IMG/VR virus record: IMGVR_UViG_3300021599_001395
Span: 62,001-126,000 of that record
DNA from: a virus
DNA: 64,000 nucleotides
Reading direction: 5' to 3' (one strand)
Part shown: one piece after another, positions 44,014 through 52,800 of the stretch
Numbering within the stretch: position 1 is the stretch's first letter
How the letters are laid out: the number at the start of each line of letters is the position of its first letter
Made by a program: the position numbers and the translations under genes
The notes under the pieces: generated by a model
The model's input: the letters and a program-made list of their open reading frames with translations, nothing else
The model's database searches: none
Told to the model about the DNA's origin: nothing

Positions 44014-44933
44014 TATATATTTGTAATAGTATCAAAATCTAATGATTGGTCAATATCTGTTTTTCTTTCTCTAACCTCATACAATGTGTCATTTAGATCA
44101 TCTTTAATCTCATACAAGTTGTATTGTCTATAGATATTGTTATTATTATCGTAAATCGTATAGATACCCGGTGCAACCGCCTTAGTTTGATTACCATAAA
44201 GTGCGTGTGCTAATGTAGTTGCATCATGTTCAACCATCTCGATTTCAATTGTAGTTGGATTTAAAAAAGTATTTGTTAAAATAATTTTTTGTGATGGTTG
44301 TCCAATAAAAGGTACCGTATTTGGTTTACTGGATGGTGCGGAGGACGGTGTAACAGTAAGAAACATTAAATTTGTCGCTTGATCAGTGTACTGATATCTT
44401 ATCGCTTTTTGAGTTGTATTTGTCAAATTTGATGCAATTGGTGTACAATAAAATGATGAAGTTACGACTCTATAAAAATTTGGTATTTTAGTATTGTTAT
44501 TTGTGTTGATATACTCTATTCTATACCCAACCAATCCTTGTGGTGTGAATTTATTTCTATCTTCGGTTGGAACGTTACTTATATCAATAATTAATCCTCT
44601 AACTGAAGGTAAAGAAGCCAAAATACCACAATCGGTTATTGTTGTTCTTATTTGTTTGGGTCTAATGTGTAAGGTATATATACCTAATTCGGAAAAATCA
44701 CTAGAGGATAATTTTAAATTATATAAACCACCTAATATTTCAACATTTGGTGCATTATTGTCATCGGTTGTTTCATTATTATGAAAAACCGGTGTTAAAA
44801 TGTCCTGAGAGGCTAATTTTTTTAATGTAACCTCAGATGTTGTCAATCGATTTGCAACATAATGATAATATATATCAACATCTTGTGGTGATATATCCGA
44901 TGGTCTAACTATACCGTATGATCCTACTGCCAT
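44013..44933 (-). CDS. Baseplate/tail structural protein (306 aa)
   Basis: The N-terminus MAVGSYGIVRPSDISPQDVD resembles the start of phage baseplate or tail-completion proteins. A central beta-rich region (LYNLKLSSSDFSELGIYTLH) and a C-terminal helical tail (YEIKDDLNDTLYEVRERKTD) follow. Not recognised further. It is coupled to the 2329-aa baseplate gene by TAATG, so the two probably interact. Confidence 0.75.
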   Translation of the reverse strand: MAVGSYGIVRPSDISPQDVDIYYHYVANRLTTSEVTLKKLASQDILTPVFHNNETTDDNNAPNVEILGGLYNLKLSSSDFSELGIYTLHIRPKQIRTTITDCGILASLPSVRGLIIDISNVPTEDRNKFTPQGLVGYRIEYINTNNNTKIPNFYRVVTSSFYCTPIASNLTNTTQKAIRYQYTDQATNLMFLTVTPSSAPSSKPNTVPFIGQPSQKIILTNTFLNPTTIEIEMVEHDATTLAHALYGNQTKAVAPGIYTIYDNNNNIYRQYNLYEIKDDLNDTLYEVRERKTDIDQSLDFDTITNI

Positions 44934-44959
44934 GTATTTTTATTTAATAAATATATTTT

Positions 44960-45883
44960 TTATTGTTTTATTACATTAAAAAATCCATTTCCATAAATTC
45001 TTAATTCACCGGTATTGTCTACTTCAGTTAATCTTAGATTATATTCCATAACACTAAGTTTACCTCTTTCAACAAAAATATCGGAATAGATCGTCGGTTC
45101 ATCAATAAACCCAAGAAAATGTTCATTCCTTGTTATTAGATTATCGAAAACTTCTTCTTTTGTGAATCCAACGGTCGTACCCGTTATCATCGTATAACCA
45201 TCAGAATAATCTTTATAAACTAAATTGTCAATAGTATATGCACTATAACTACCGATTTCATCGACCCCGCCCGTTACCCCAGTATATGAATTTGACCCAT
45301 ATAACCTTTTTTCATCTATTCTACTTCCACCTATAGCAACATACTTAAATGTTGTTTGTCCAGTGTTATTTGTGTAATCTAAATCATTTAGATAATCTTG
45401 ATCACCCGTTAAAACGGTATAAGGTATAGTAAATCCACTAAAAGTACCAAGTGGATTTGGTTTTGATATGTCTTGAGGTATTTTAACTATTTTACTTAAG
45501 TTTTGTTTTGTCCATGGACTATCTAAACTTATCGTTATGGTGTATGAACTATATCCAATAGATGGTATTGGGTAAGTTTTTGAAACGGTAGACAGTAAAT
45601 TACCTGTATGTATAGGTAATGGAGAAGACGTACCATCTCCCCAATTTATAGTGAAAGTGGCTTCTTTTATATATCTAAATTTTTCAATGAATACGGTATT
45701 ATATACATCAATTACATTAACATTTTGTGTGTAACTAAAATTACAAAATTCTTCTATTTGACTTATTTTACCATCAAAACCGACCATGATACCCATTTCA
45801 TCAACCGATGAATCTAAATATATAGGTAGGTTATATGTTAACCCCGTATTTGTCCTTAATATTTCGTATTTAGTTTTTCTCAT
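44960..45883 (-). CDS. Structural protein with PKD-like domain (307 aa)
   Basis: Residues about 55-120 contain KEATFTINWGDGTSSPLPIH, the WGDG signature of PKD-like beta-sandwich domains that mediate protein or carbohydrate contacts. The C-terminal region has regular strands (ERGKLSVMEYNLRLTEVDNT). Position within the baseplate block and composition point to a virion role. Its stop lies one base from the coupled downstream gene. Confidence 0.75.
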   Translation of the reverse strand: MRKTKYEILRTNTGLTYNLPIYLDSSVDEMGIMVGFDGKISQIEEFCNFSYTQNVNVIDVYNTVFIEKFRYIKEATFTINWGDGTSSPLPIHTGNLLSTVSKTYPIPSIGYSSYTITISLDSPWTKQNLSKIVKIPQDISKPNPLGTFSGFTIPYTVLTGDQDYLNDLDYTNNTGQTTFKYVAIGGSRIDEKRLYGSNSYTGVTGGVDEIGSYSAYTIDNLVYKDYSDGYTMITGTTVGFTKEEVFDNLITRNEHFLGFIDEPTIYSDIFVERGKLSVMEYNLRLTEVDNTGELRIYGNGFFNVIKQ

Positions 45884-46699
45884 CTATGAAAATGATTGAT
45901 AAAATTTAATTGGGTTATACCTGGTACCGACTCTAGCACCGGTAGATCCACTATAACTATAAACAATATATGAATAATCAGTTCTTCCAGGTGTGTCTGT
46001 TCTATTTATTTCCAATTTATAATACATGTCTCTAGATTCGACTATTTCAGTTGTTGGTGTTAATCCACTATTTGTTAGATTTAATATTTCACCATCCTTT
46101 GCGTTATAAAATCTGGCAGACACCCAAAAAGTATTTCCGGTTATTAATGTTTCTTCGAATGCGCTATCATCTTTAAACCAAAAAAGATACATGTTTTCTT
46201 TATTCCTATAATTTGATCCCGAAAAAACAGGAACAAATATGTTTTTTATTAGTGGTGCAAAAAAGTATCTTTCACCTAATGGTAATGTTAGATTTTTTGT
46301 AAAAACTAATTTTCTGTTACTTCTATCTGGCACATCGTTATTGGGTGTTTTGTAAAATTCTAATCTAAAAAAACTTTCAGTTGCTACTTTTAATAATTTA
46401 GCGTTTTCATCTGGTTGTATACCAACTAAATTATAATCTAATCCATTTGTATAGGTTGTTCCTGTTGTAAAATAAAAATAAAACCAAATGTCATTTTGTG
46501 TAAAATTAGTAACTCCACTTATTGGATATTCTTCATGTATATATCTAACAGTTTCATAATTATCTATTGGGTTTATAATTCTTTTTAAACTTTCTTTTTC
46601 TAATTCTTCGGCGTTCTCTTGCCACCCGAGATCTGTTTTGAAATCGTTTTCGTTATTTATTAAGATATTTTTATCACTATCGTTTCTTAATATATTCAT
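45884..46699 (-). CDS. Baseplate-block structural protein (271 aa)
   Basis: Start at ATG 46699, which overlaps the upstream stop as TAATG; an earlier start two codons upstream is less likely. The N-terminus is charged (NILRNDSDKNILINNENDF). The rest is beta-rich (GERYFFAPLIKNIFVPVFSG). Not recognised. Part of the consecutive set 44013-48447 of mid-size structural genes. Confidence 0.7.
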   Translation of the reverse strand: MNILRNDSDKNILINNENDFKTDLGWQENAEELEKESLKRIINPIDNYETVRYIHEEYPISGVTNFTQNDIWFYFYFTTGTTYTNGLDYNLVGIQPDENAKLLKVATESFFRLEFYKTPNNDVPDRSNRKLVFTKNLTLPLGERYFFAPLIKNIFVPVFSGSNYRNKENMYLFWFKDDSAFEETLITGNTFWVSARFYNAKDGEILNLTNSGLTPTTEIVESRDMYYKLEINRTDTPGRTDYSYIVYSYSGSTGARVGTRYNPIKFYQSFS

Positions 46700-48447
46700 T
46701 AACAATCTATTTTTAGATTTTGTGTCTTTTTAACACCATCTTGTTTATTTGTATAGTCTTCCTCATTTTTTAAATAGAAATTAATATCAAATTTTAAATA
46801 ATGACAATCATTTAAAAACGGAAAATTAGTTCCAAATCCATCAACATCGACATATCCGTGATCATATAGATCTCTCCATTTCCATAAATTTTCTGATTTG
46901 TCATATATTATATTTTCAGGTAATCCATAAATTTGGTCGGTATTTGATGTTTCTATATATGGTGATAATTGTCTAATTTTTACTCTATAGTGTGGTTGAT
47001 AATATAACCCAACCAAATTAGTCGGTACCGCATCCATAGCGGTATCTTGTCCATGATCAAAAATATTCAAAGGTGATGTTATTTTATGGAAAGATTCGCT
47101 TATTATCCTTTCTTTTAATTCTTTTGTATTGTATTCAACAAATGCTCCCACTAAATCTGTACCTTTTGGTATTGGGTTACCTCTATTAAATGTTATACCT
47201 GAATTAATAAATGGTGTACTTGTTAAACTATTTTCAAAAGGTGAATTTGAATCATCAAAATGTTTATCTACCCAAGTATCGTGAAAATTAAATTTGTAAC
47301 CGACTTTTGGTGGATAATTAAAATATCCGTTATCGTTTCTAAAGATTATTGATACATATAATTCTGTTGGTGTGTAACCTAAATTATTTGTTATCCCACT
47401 TAATGTGTATGGTTCTTTAAAATCAAAAAGTACTGATTCCATTCTATTTTGTTCAACCAAATAGTCAATAACACCTTGGCTATTTTCAAATAATAATTTT
47501 TTTTCATCTTCAAATACTGGCGATTCAAACCCCATTTTATCTAAGATGTAATCTTTTAATTCAGTTAATGTTTTGTGTCTATGAACATAGTACTTTGAAG
47601 TTGTTTCAGATATATTATTTATATCGAGACATCTCTTTATAAAGATAACGGTATCAAGCGTTAATGATGGTGGAAATTGACTTTTTAGAATGTTTAAAAC
47701 ATAATTTTCAGAATCATATATTTCGTCACCAATACTATCAACATAAAAAGTTCTATTTTCTACCGGTACCGTATTATTTAATGTTGTTTCTAAAATTGTT
47801 ATATATTCTCCTTGATTTATACCATGTGTAACTGGTGACGTAAATTTATAATATTTACCATTATTAGTAACTCTAAATGGGATACCATCTTGTGCTTGAA
47901 AAGAGTAAACTGTACCATCAGATAAACTGTAATTTATTGGATACGTTGTGTCTCCACTATAAACATATGATAAATAAAAATTCCAATTTTTATAAGGTGC
48001 GTCAGTTTGGGACATACCAATATGATCAAGTCCACCATCTGTCAAAGTGATATTAGGGACGAATGCACCAGGTGTTGATCCTGATATTGGTTCATTTTTT
48101 TCTCTTAAAAGATCTGTTCTTAAAAAGGCAAATTCATTATAGTTTAGATATCCTGTAAAATCACCATCCCCACCATCACCGACTAGTGCCAAATTTCTTT
48201 CAAGTGGACCATATGTTGTGTCACCAGAATAGGTATTTCTGAATATCATTTTTATTTTACCAAATATTTTATAATTTTGACATTCGTTTCTTTCTTCATT
48301 AAAAAGTCTAGCCAAATCTAAAATAACATCTCTGTCACCTTCTCTTAATAAATTTTTAGATTCATCTAAATTTATTCTAATTGTTAGATTTTCATCGGGT
48401 GCACTTTCAAATCTTCTATCTGGTAATATGATTTTTTTCTTATTCAT
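46699..48447 (-). CDS. Baseplate-block structural protein (582 aa)
   Basis: Not recognised. It opens with a basic helix (MNKKKIILPDRRFESAPDEN) then beta-rich sequence with the short phrase YSGDTTYPINYSLSDGTVYS. A helical segment lies near 290-330 (TLTELKDYILDKMGFESPVF), and the C-terminus has aromatic, lectin-like features (DHGYVDVDGFGTNFPFLND). The size and position, between baseplate wedge and fibre genes, suggest a large baseplate peripheral subunit. Confidence 0.7.
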   Translation of the reverse strand: MNKKKIILPDRRFESAPDENLTIRINLDESKNLLREGDRDVILDLARLFNEERNECQNYKIFGKIKMIFRNTYSGDTTYGPLERNLALVGDGGDGDFTGYLNYNEFAFLRTDLLREKNEPISGSTPGAFVPNITLTDGGLDHIGMSQTDAPYKNWNFYLSYVYSGDTTYPINYSLSDGTVYSFQAQDGIPFRVTNNGKYYKFTSPVTHGINQGEYITILETTLNNTVPVENRTFYVDSIGDEIYDSENYVLNILKSQFPPSLTLDTVIFIKRCLDINNISETTSKYYVHRHKTLTELKDYILDKMGFESPVFEDEKKLLFENSQGVIDYLVEQNRMESVLFDFKEPYTLSGITNNLGYTPTELYVSIIFRNDNGYFNYPPKVGYKFNFHDTWVDKHFDDSNSPFENSLTSTPFINSGITFNRGNPIPKGTDLVGAFVEYNTKELKERIISESFHKITSPLNIFDHGQDTAMDAVPTNLVGLYYQPHYRVKIRQLSPYIETSNTDQIYGLPENIIYDKSENLWKWRDLYDHGYVDVDGFGTNFPFLNDCHYLKFDINFYLKNEEDYTNKQDGVKKTQNLKIDC

Positions 48448-49155
48448 TTATCTTTGTATATTAAATAAATAATTCATAACACATCTTATTGATGATGATG
48501 GTTGTTTTTTTATTTCACAAATTCCATTTTCAATCATTATTTTATTATATTCATAGGCCATTCCACAAGTTTCCCAACTCATTTCCTCACCATCAGTTCT
48601 TCGGTATATGTTCATCATTTCCACTTCATCATTAAAAATACCATTCTTACTTGGTTTCATATTATCTATTGTTTTTTTACTAAACCCATTTTCTTTACAT
48701 TTACAAACAACGGCTTTACCATTTAAACTGTAAGCACCATACATTGAGGCTGTTTTTATACCACCATACTTTTCAGAAACCTCAACCAATTTTCTATGTG
48801 CCATTCCAGCGAAACATGTTGCAAATTGCAATGTACCATTTGTATCTAATAGACTAACCAATTCATTTAATAATAAATTTAATTTTTCATCACCATCAAT
48901 TTCTTTTAACTCTTTTGAGTTTATTAAATGTTTACCTCTACCATATGTATTAATGGTAACGTACTTCAATTTATTTGGATACTTTTGTTTAAATTTTTTT
49001 ATATTTTCAATAACTTCGTTTACTGTTTTAACCGGACCAATTGAATAAGTGAATTTGGAAAATGTTCTAAATAAAAGTTTATCTTTTTTATCATAATCCA
49101 GATAAACAACAACATGATTTGGTCTTCTTTTACTAAATAAATCTTTTATAAACAT
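48448..49155 (-). CDS. Tandem-duplicated clan CD-like cysteine peptidase candidate, copy 1 (235 aa)
   Basis: The protein starts MFIKDLFSKRRPNHVVVYLD and carries two motifs shared with its downstream-numbered neighbour: YVTINTYGRGKHLIN (His) and LQFATCFAGMAHRKLVEVSE (Cys), spaced about 45 residues apart. A hydrophobic strand, T-C-F-x-G and a preceding His are reminiscent of caspase/gingipain/CPD clan CD peptidases, where His and Cys form the dyad. A C-terminal WETCGMAYEYNK segment is also conserved. No such enzyme is known to me in tail blocks. Peptidase function is a hypothesis. Confidence 0.6.
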   Translation of the reverse strand: MFIKDLFSKRRPNHVVVYLDYDKKDKLLFRTFSKFTYSIGPVKTVNEVIENIKKFKQKYPNKLKYVTINTYGRGKHLINSKELKEIDGDEKLNLLLNELVSLLDTNGTLQFATCFAGMAHRKLVEVSEKYGGIKTASMYGAYSLNGKAVVCKCKENGFSKKTIDNMKPSKNGIFNDEVEMMNIYRRTDGEEMSWETCGMAYEYNKIMIENGICEIKKQPSSSIRCVMNYLFNIQR

Positions 49156-49159
49156 ATTA
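49118..49159 (-). repeat. 42-bp perfect direct repeat, copy 1
   Basis: Covers the ATG, the first codons and a few upstream bases of the 235-aa gene. Identical to 49830-49871, indicating recent duplication or gene conversion. Confidence 0.95.
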
Positions 49160-49867
49160 TTGTGTATTAAAAAAATAATTCATTAATCCATGAATCGCTA
49201 ACCATGGTTGTGTAATATTTTCACAAATTCCATCTTCGATAGTTCTTTTATTATATTCATAAGCCATACCACAACTTTCCCAATTTATCACTTCATTATC
49301 TGTTCTTCTGTTTATTTCGATCATTGTTTGTTCGTCTCGTTCCATACCTCTTTGACTTTGTGGTAATTTAGATATTAAATTTTGACTATAATTTTTATCT
49401 TTACATGAACACATTTTCCCATGTTTAAATAATCTAAATAAAGAAGTAAAATAATTAGCAATCGTGTCTGGTGCAACTATTTTAATTCCATCTAATTTTT
49501 GTGACATTTCAACTAATTTCCTATTTATTGTTCCAACAAAACAAGTACCGAATAACATTGATCCGTTTTCCTTTAACATTGGTTTTAATTGTAACAATAA
49601 TTCAAAAACTTTATCGTCACCTTCTTTTGTGTGTACTAAATGTTTACCTTTACCATTTGTCATTATGATTATGTAATCTAATTTATTTGTATATTTTTTT
49701 TTAAAAATATTTAGATCGTGTATCACATCATCAATTTTCCGATATGGACCAATGGAATGTAAAAATTTAGAAAAAATTGTAAATAATCCATTATCTGTTT
49801 TATTGTTATCAATAAAAATTATCAAATGGTTTGGTCTTCTTTTACTAAATAAATCTTTTATAAACAT
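49157..49867 (-). CDS. Tandem-duplicated clan CD-like cysteine peptidase candidate, copy 2 (236 aa)
   Basis: Start at ATG 49867, aligned with the start of copy 1 (MFIKDLFSKRRPNHLIIFID) and four bases before the upstream gene's stop at 49869-49871. An upstream start at 49903 would overlap the large gene. The conserved motifs are IIMTNGKGKHLVHTKE (His) and LFGTCFVGTINRKLVEMSQK (Cys). The C-terminal INWESCGMAYEYNKRTIEDG also matches copy 1. Moderate divergence from copy 1, while the first 42 bp are identical, suggests duplication followed by divergence with a conserved 5' end. Function unknown. Confidence 0.6.
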   Translation of the reverse strand: MFIKDLFSKRRPNHLIIFIDNNKTDNGLFTIFSKFLHSIGPYRKIDDVIHDLNIFKKKYTNKLDYIIIMTNGKGKHLVHTKEGDDKVFELLLQLKPMLKENGSMLFGTCFVGTINRKLVEMSQKLDGIKIVAPDTIANYFTSLFRLFKHGKMCSCKDKNYSQNLISKLPQSQRGMERDEQTMIEINRRTDNEVINWESCGMAYEYNKRTIEDGICENITQPWLAIHGLMNYFFNTQ

Positions 49868-49871
49868 ATTA
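49830..49871 (-). repeat. 42-bp perfect direct repeat, copy 2
   Basis: Identical to 49118-49159; covers the start of the 236-aa gene. Confidence 0.95.
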
Positions 49872-52800
49872 GAAAGGTCCGTAAAATTCAATAAATTTAT
49901 CAAAGGCGGTCTTACCTTTTCTTAATCCAAAATAATAATGAAATGGTATACCAATTTCCATAGTATGTCTTTTGACACCATTCACAGTATGTTCTTTATA
50001 ATTGTCATTATATTTCTTTTCACCACTACCAGCATCAATACAATCTCTTATTGGTGGTAAAACATAGGGATCAAAATAATCATCATCCAACGGATTTGCG
50101 TTTGGATCAGGATTCATATTACCCTTCATTAATTGTATTTTTTGGTTATATATTTTACCACTATAATAACTTTGTCCTTCATCACTACCTATATTACCAG
50201 TTGTTGATTCTCCGAAACCATGTCCTATAGTATCCCACATATAATATGGAACTCTTTGGGATACGTCACCAAGCCTTGTTGGTTCATTTAAACATTTTCT
50301 AATTAGTTCACCTGCTCTTTCAAATGTAACCGTATCGGGATCATCTTCACTAAATACAAAATCAAGACCGACTGGACCTTTACCATCAAATACCGTACTG
50401 TATTGTGCTGTGTATGGTGAAAATGATTCTTCATATTCAAATGGAAAAATTCCCGATTGTGTATTAAAATTCATTAATTGGGCGATATCACCATCTATTA
50501 GTCCGTTTGCTCTTGCATCAAATAAATCTTGTACATCTAATTTTCCCCTTTCTTTTATTTCTTTAGATTGAACAATATATTCCATTAAATCATCTAATCC
50601 TTTATATGATGTTGCACCTATACTTCTAGATATCGAACAATTAACATCTAACTCAGGATCGGTACATATTTCATTAATCCAAGTGTTTCTTGGTCCTAAA
50701 TCAATAATTGTTGTTGGGAAATTTATTTCTCTTTTGTAATTTAACCCATTAAACAAATCACCAATTAAATTCATAAAAGGTAATGGAGTACTAAAATTTG
50801 CACCATAATCAATTGCCCTAACTTGACCATAAAATCCTTTTGTTTTGTTCGCATAATCACTCGTTAAAGAAGTATTTACACCTAATTGAGTTCCAGTTGC
50901 GGGATCGTAATCATATTGTGTTTCTGATGCCGAATAACTCGGACTATATGGTGTAGATCTATAATAGAAATGGAGGCCCGTTGCGTCTTGAACTTTATAC
51001 ACACATTCTTTACAAAATCTATTACTTCCTCTTTTCATAAATTGAAAGAAATATAGTGACCCTAATAACCACGAATCATTAAATGTATATGATACCACCC
51101 CTCCACACATTAGCTTATGGAATAATTTTCTTCTTCTAAAAGATTTTAACATTGTAAATGTGTTTCCTGCTAATGGTACTATACTATAAACACCATCTCT
51201 AAATTCAGAATATCCTGATAATGTACCTCTTTGTGTTAATCCTTGATCACAATAATATGGTCCCTTTTTCTTTACTTCGCCAGCATATGCACCATTCACA
51301 ATACATCTTGTTGTGGCATTTCTAAATCCTCCATTCGGATCTGTTGGCCATTTGGCATAAATACTTGCAACAGCACCAACATTACATGGTACACCACTAA
51401 AGCATGGATCGGGATGTGATTGTAAAATATTTGTTGAATAATTTCCATCCAATTGATCCCATAAACTAGTTCCGGCACCAATAGAACCATTACTAATACA
51501 ACCAACATTATATGTACTTGAATTTGTTGGGTAACAATCACCTGGTCTACAACCCATTAAAACATTTCTCGCGGCGGCATATTCTTGTAGTGGTGTTCCG
51601 CCATTATATAACGGGAAAACAAATGCCTGTAAATTCATACTACCACCACCACCATCTTCTGTCCATTTTGTGTCAATTATAAAATCGTACTTATTACAAC
51701 CTTCTTCCTCAATTCCTGATGGTAGATTTGGGTCCGGTGCTGATACGTCAGAACAATCTTCCACATATATAAGTTTAGATATAGGAAAAACACAACCATG
51801 ATCTTCATGTACAGAATTTTGAATAGGTGTATCATATCTTGTGTTAGTTTCATCGGCAAGAAAACTAGCCAAAACACTATATACCCCTCCACCTACTTTC
51901 CATCTACCATATTGTCCAGAATATATTATGGGGTAATTGGTTCCACATCCAATAAAAATATATTGTGGGTCTGTACCAATAAGTGGTGTAATTTCCAATA
52001 GATATTTTCTATTCATAATGGCACCATCAACAGTTGACCCTGTATAATTTGAAAATACGTCAATTCCCGTACCACCACATCTATTACAATATGCCGATGT
52101 TGATGATGTGGTATAAGTTACACCAGTAAATTGTGGTGGAATTGTAAATGATTGTCCTCTTTTAGCACAAAAAACAAATGTGTTACCAGATGTTCCTGTT
52201 GGAACTGTTATAGTATTTCCTGACGCATTATTACAATCAACAAAATTATTTATTGTAAAAGCACTTAAACCTATATTTTTAAAAGTATATGCATCACAAG
52301 GATATGTGAAATATAAAGAATCATCAGCGTTGCCGGAACAATAAGCACCGGGACTTTGTTGTGTAGCCGTTACTTGTGAACCAAAACCTGGCGGTATTGT
52401 AATGGTTTGACCTTTTTTTGCACATACTTCAATTCCATTAGACGGATTTTCTTCAACAGGAAGATATATCGTTCTACTGACATCATCGCAATCTATATAT
52501 GTTAAAGTACATGCACTTGAACTATAATTTCTAAATACATACTTTCTACATATGTCGGTATTTCTTCTAATCTCATATTTTTCTTCTACAGTGAAATTTG
52601 TGGCAACAGGTGGTTTATTTTTATAATCATCGGCCGTCGGTGCCACTGGTGGAGTTTGTACAGGTGTTTCTTCATTATCTTCATTACAATCGTAACAATC
52701 AGGATACACCAATAACTGAAGTCTAAAAATATTTGTAAATTGAAATTCCTTACCCCTTCTAAATGTTCTAGCAGCAGCATCGTTTGACACCCCACTACTT

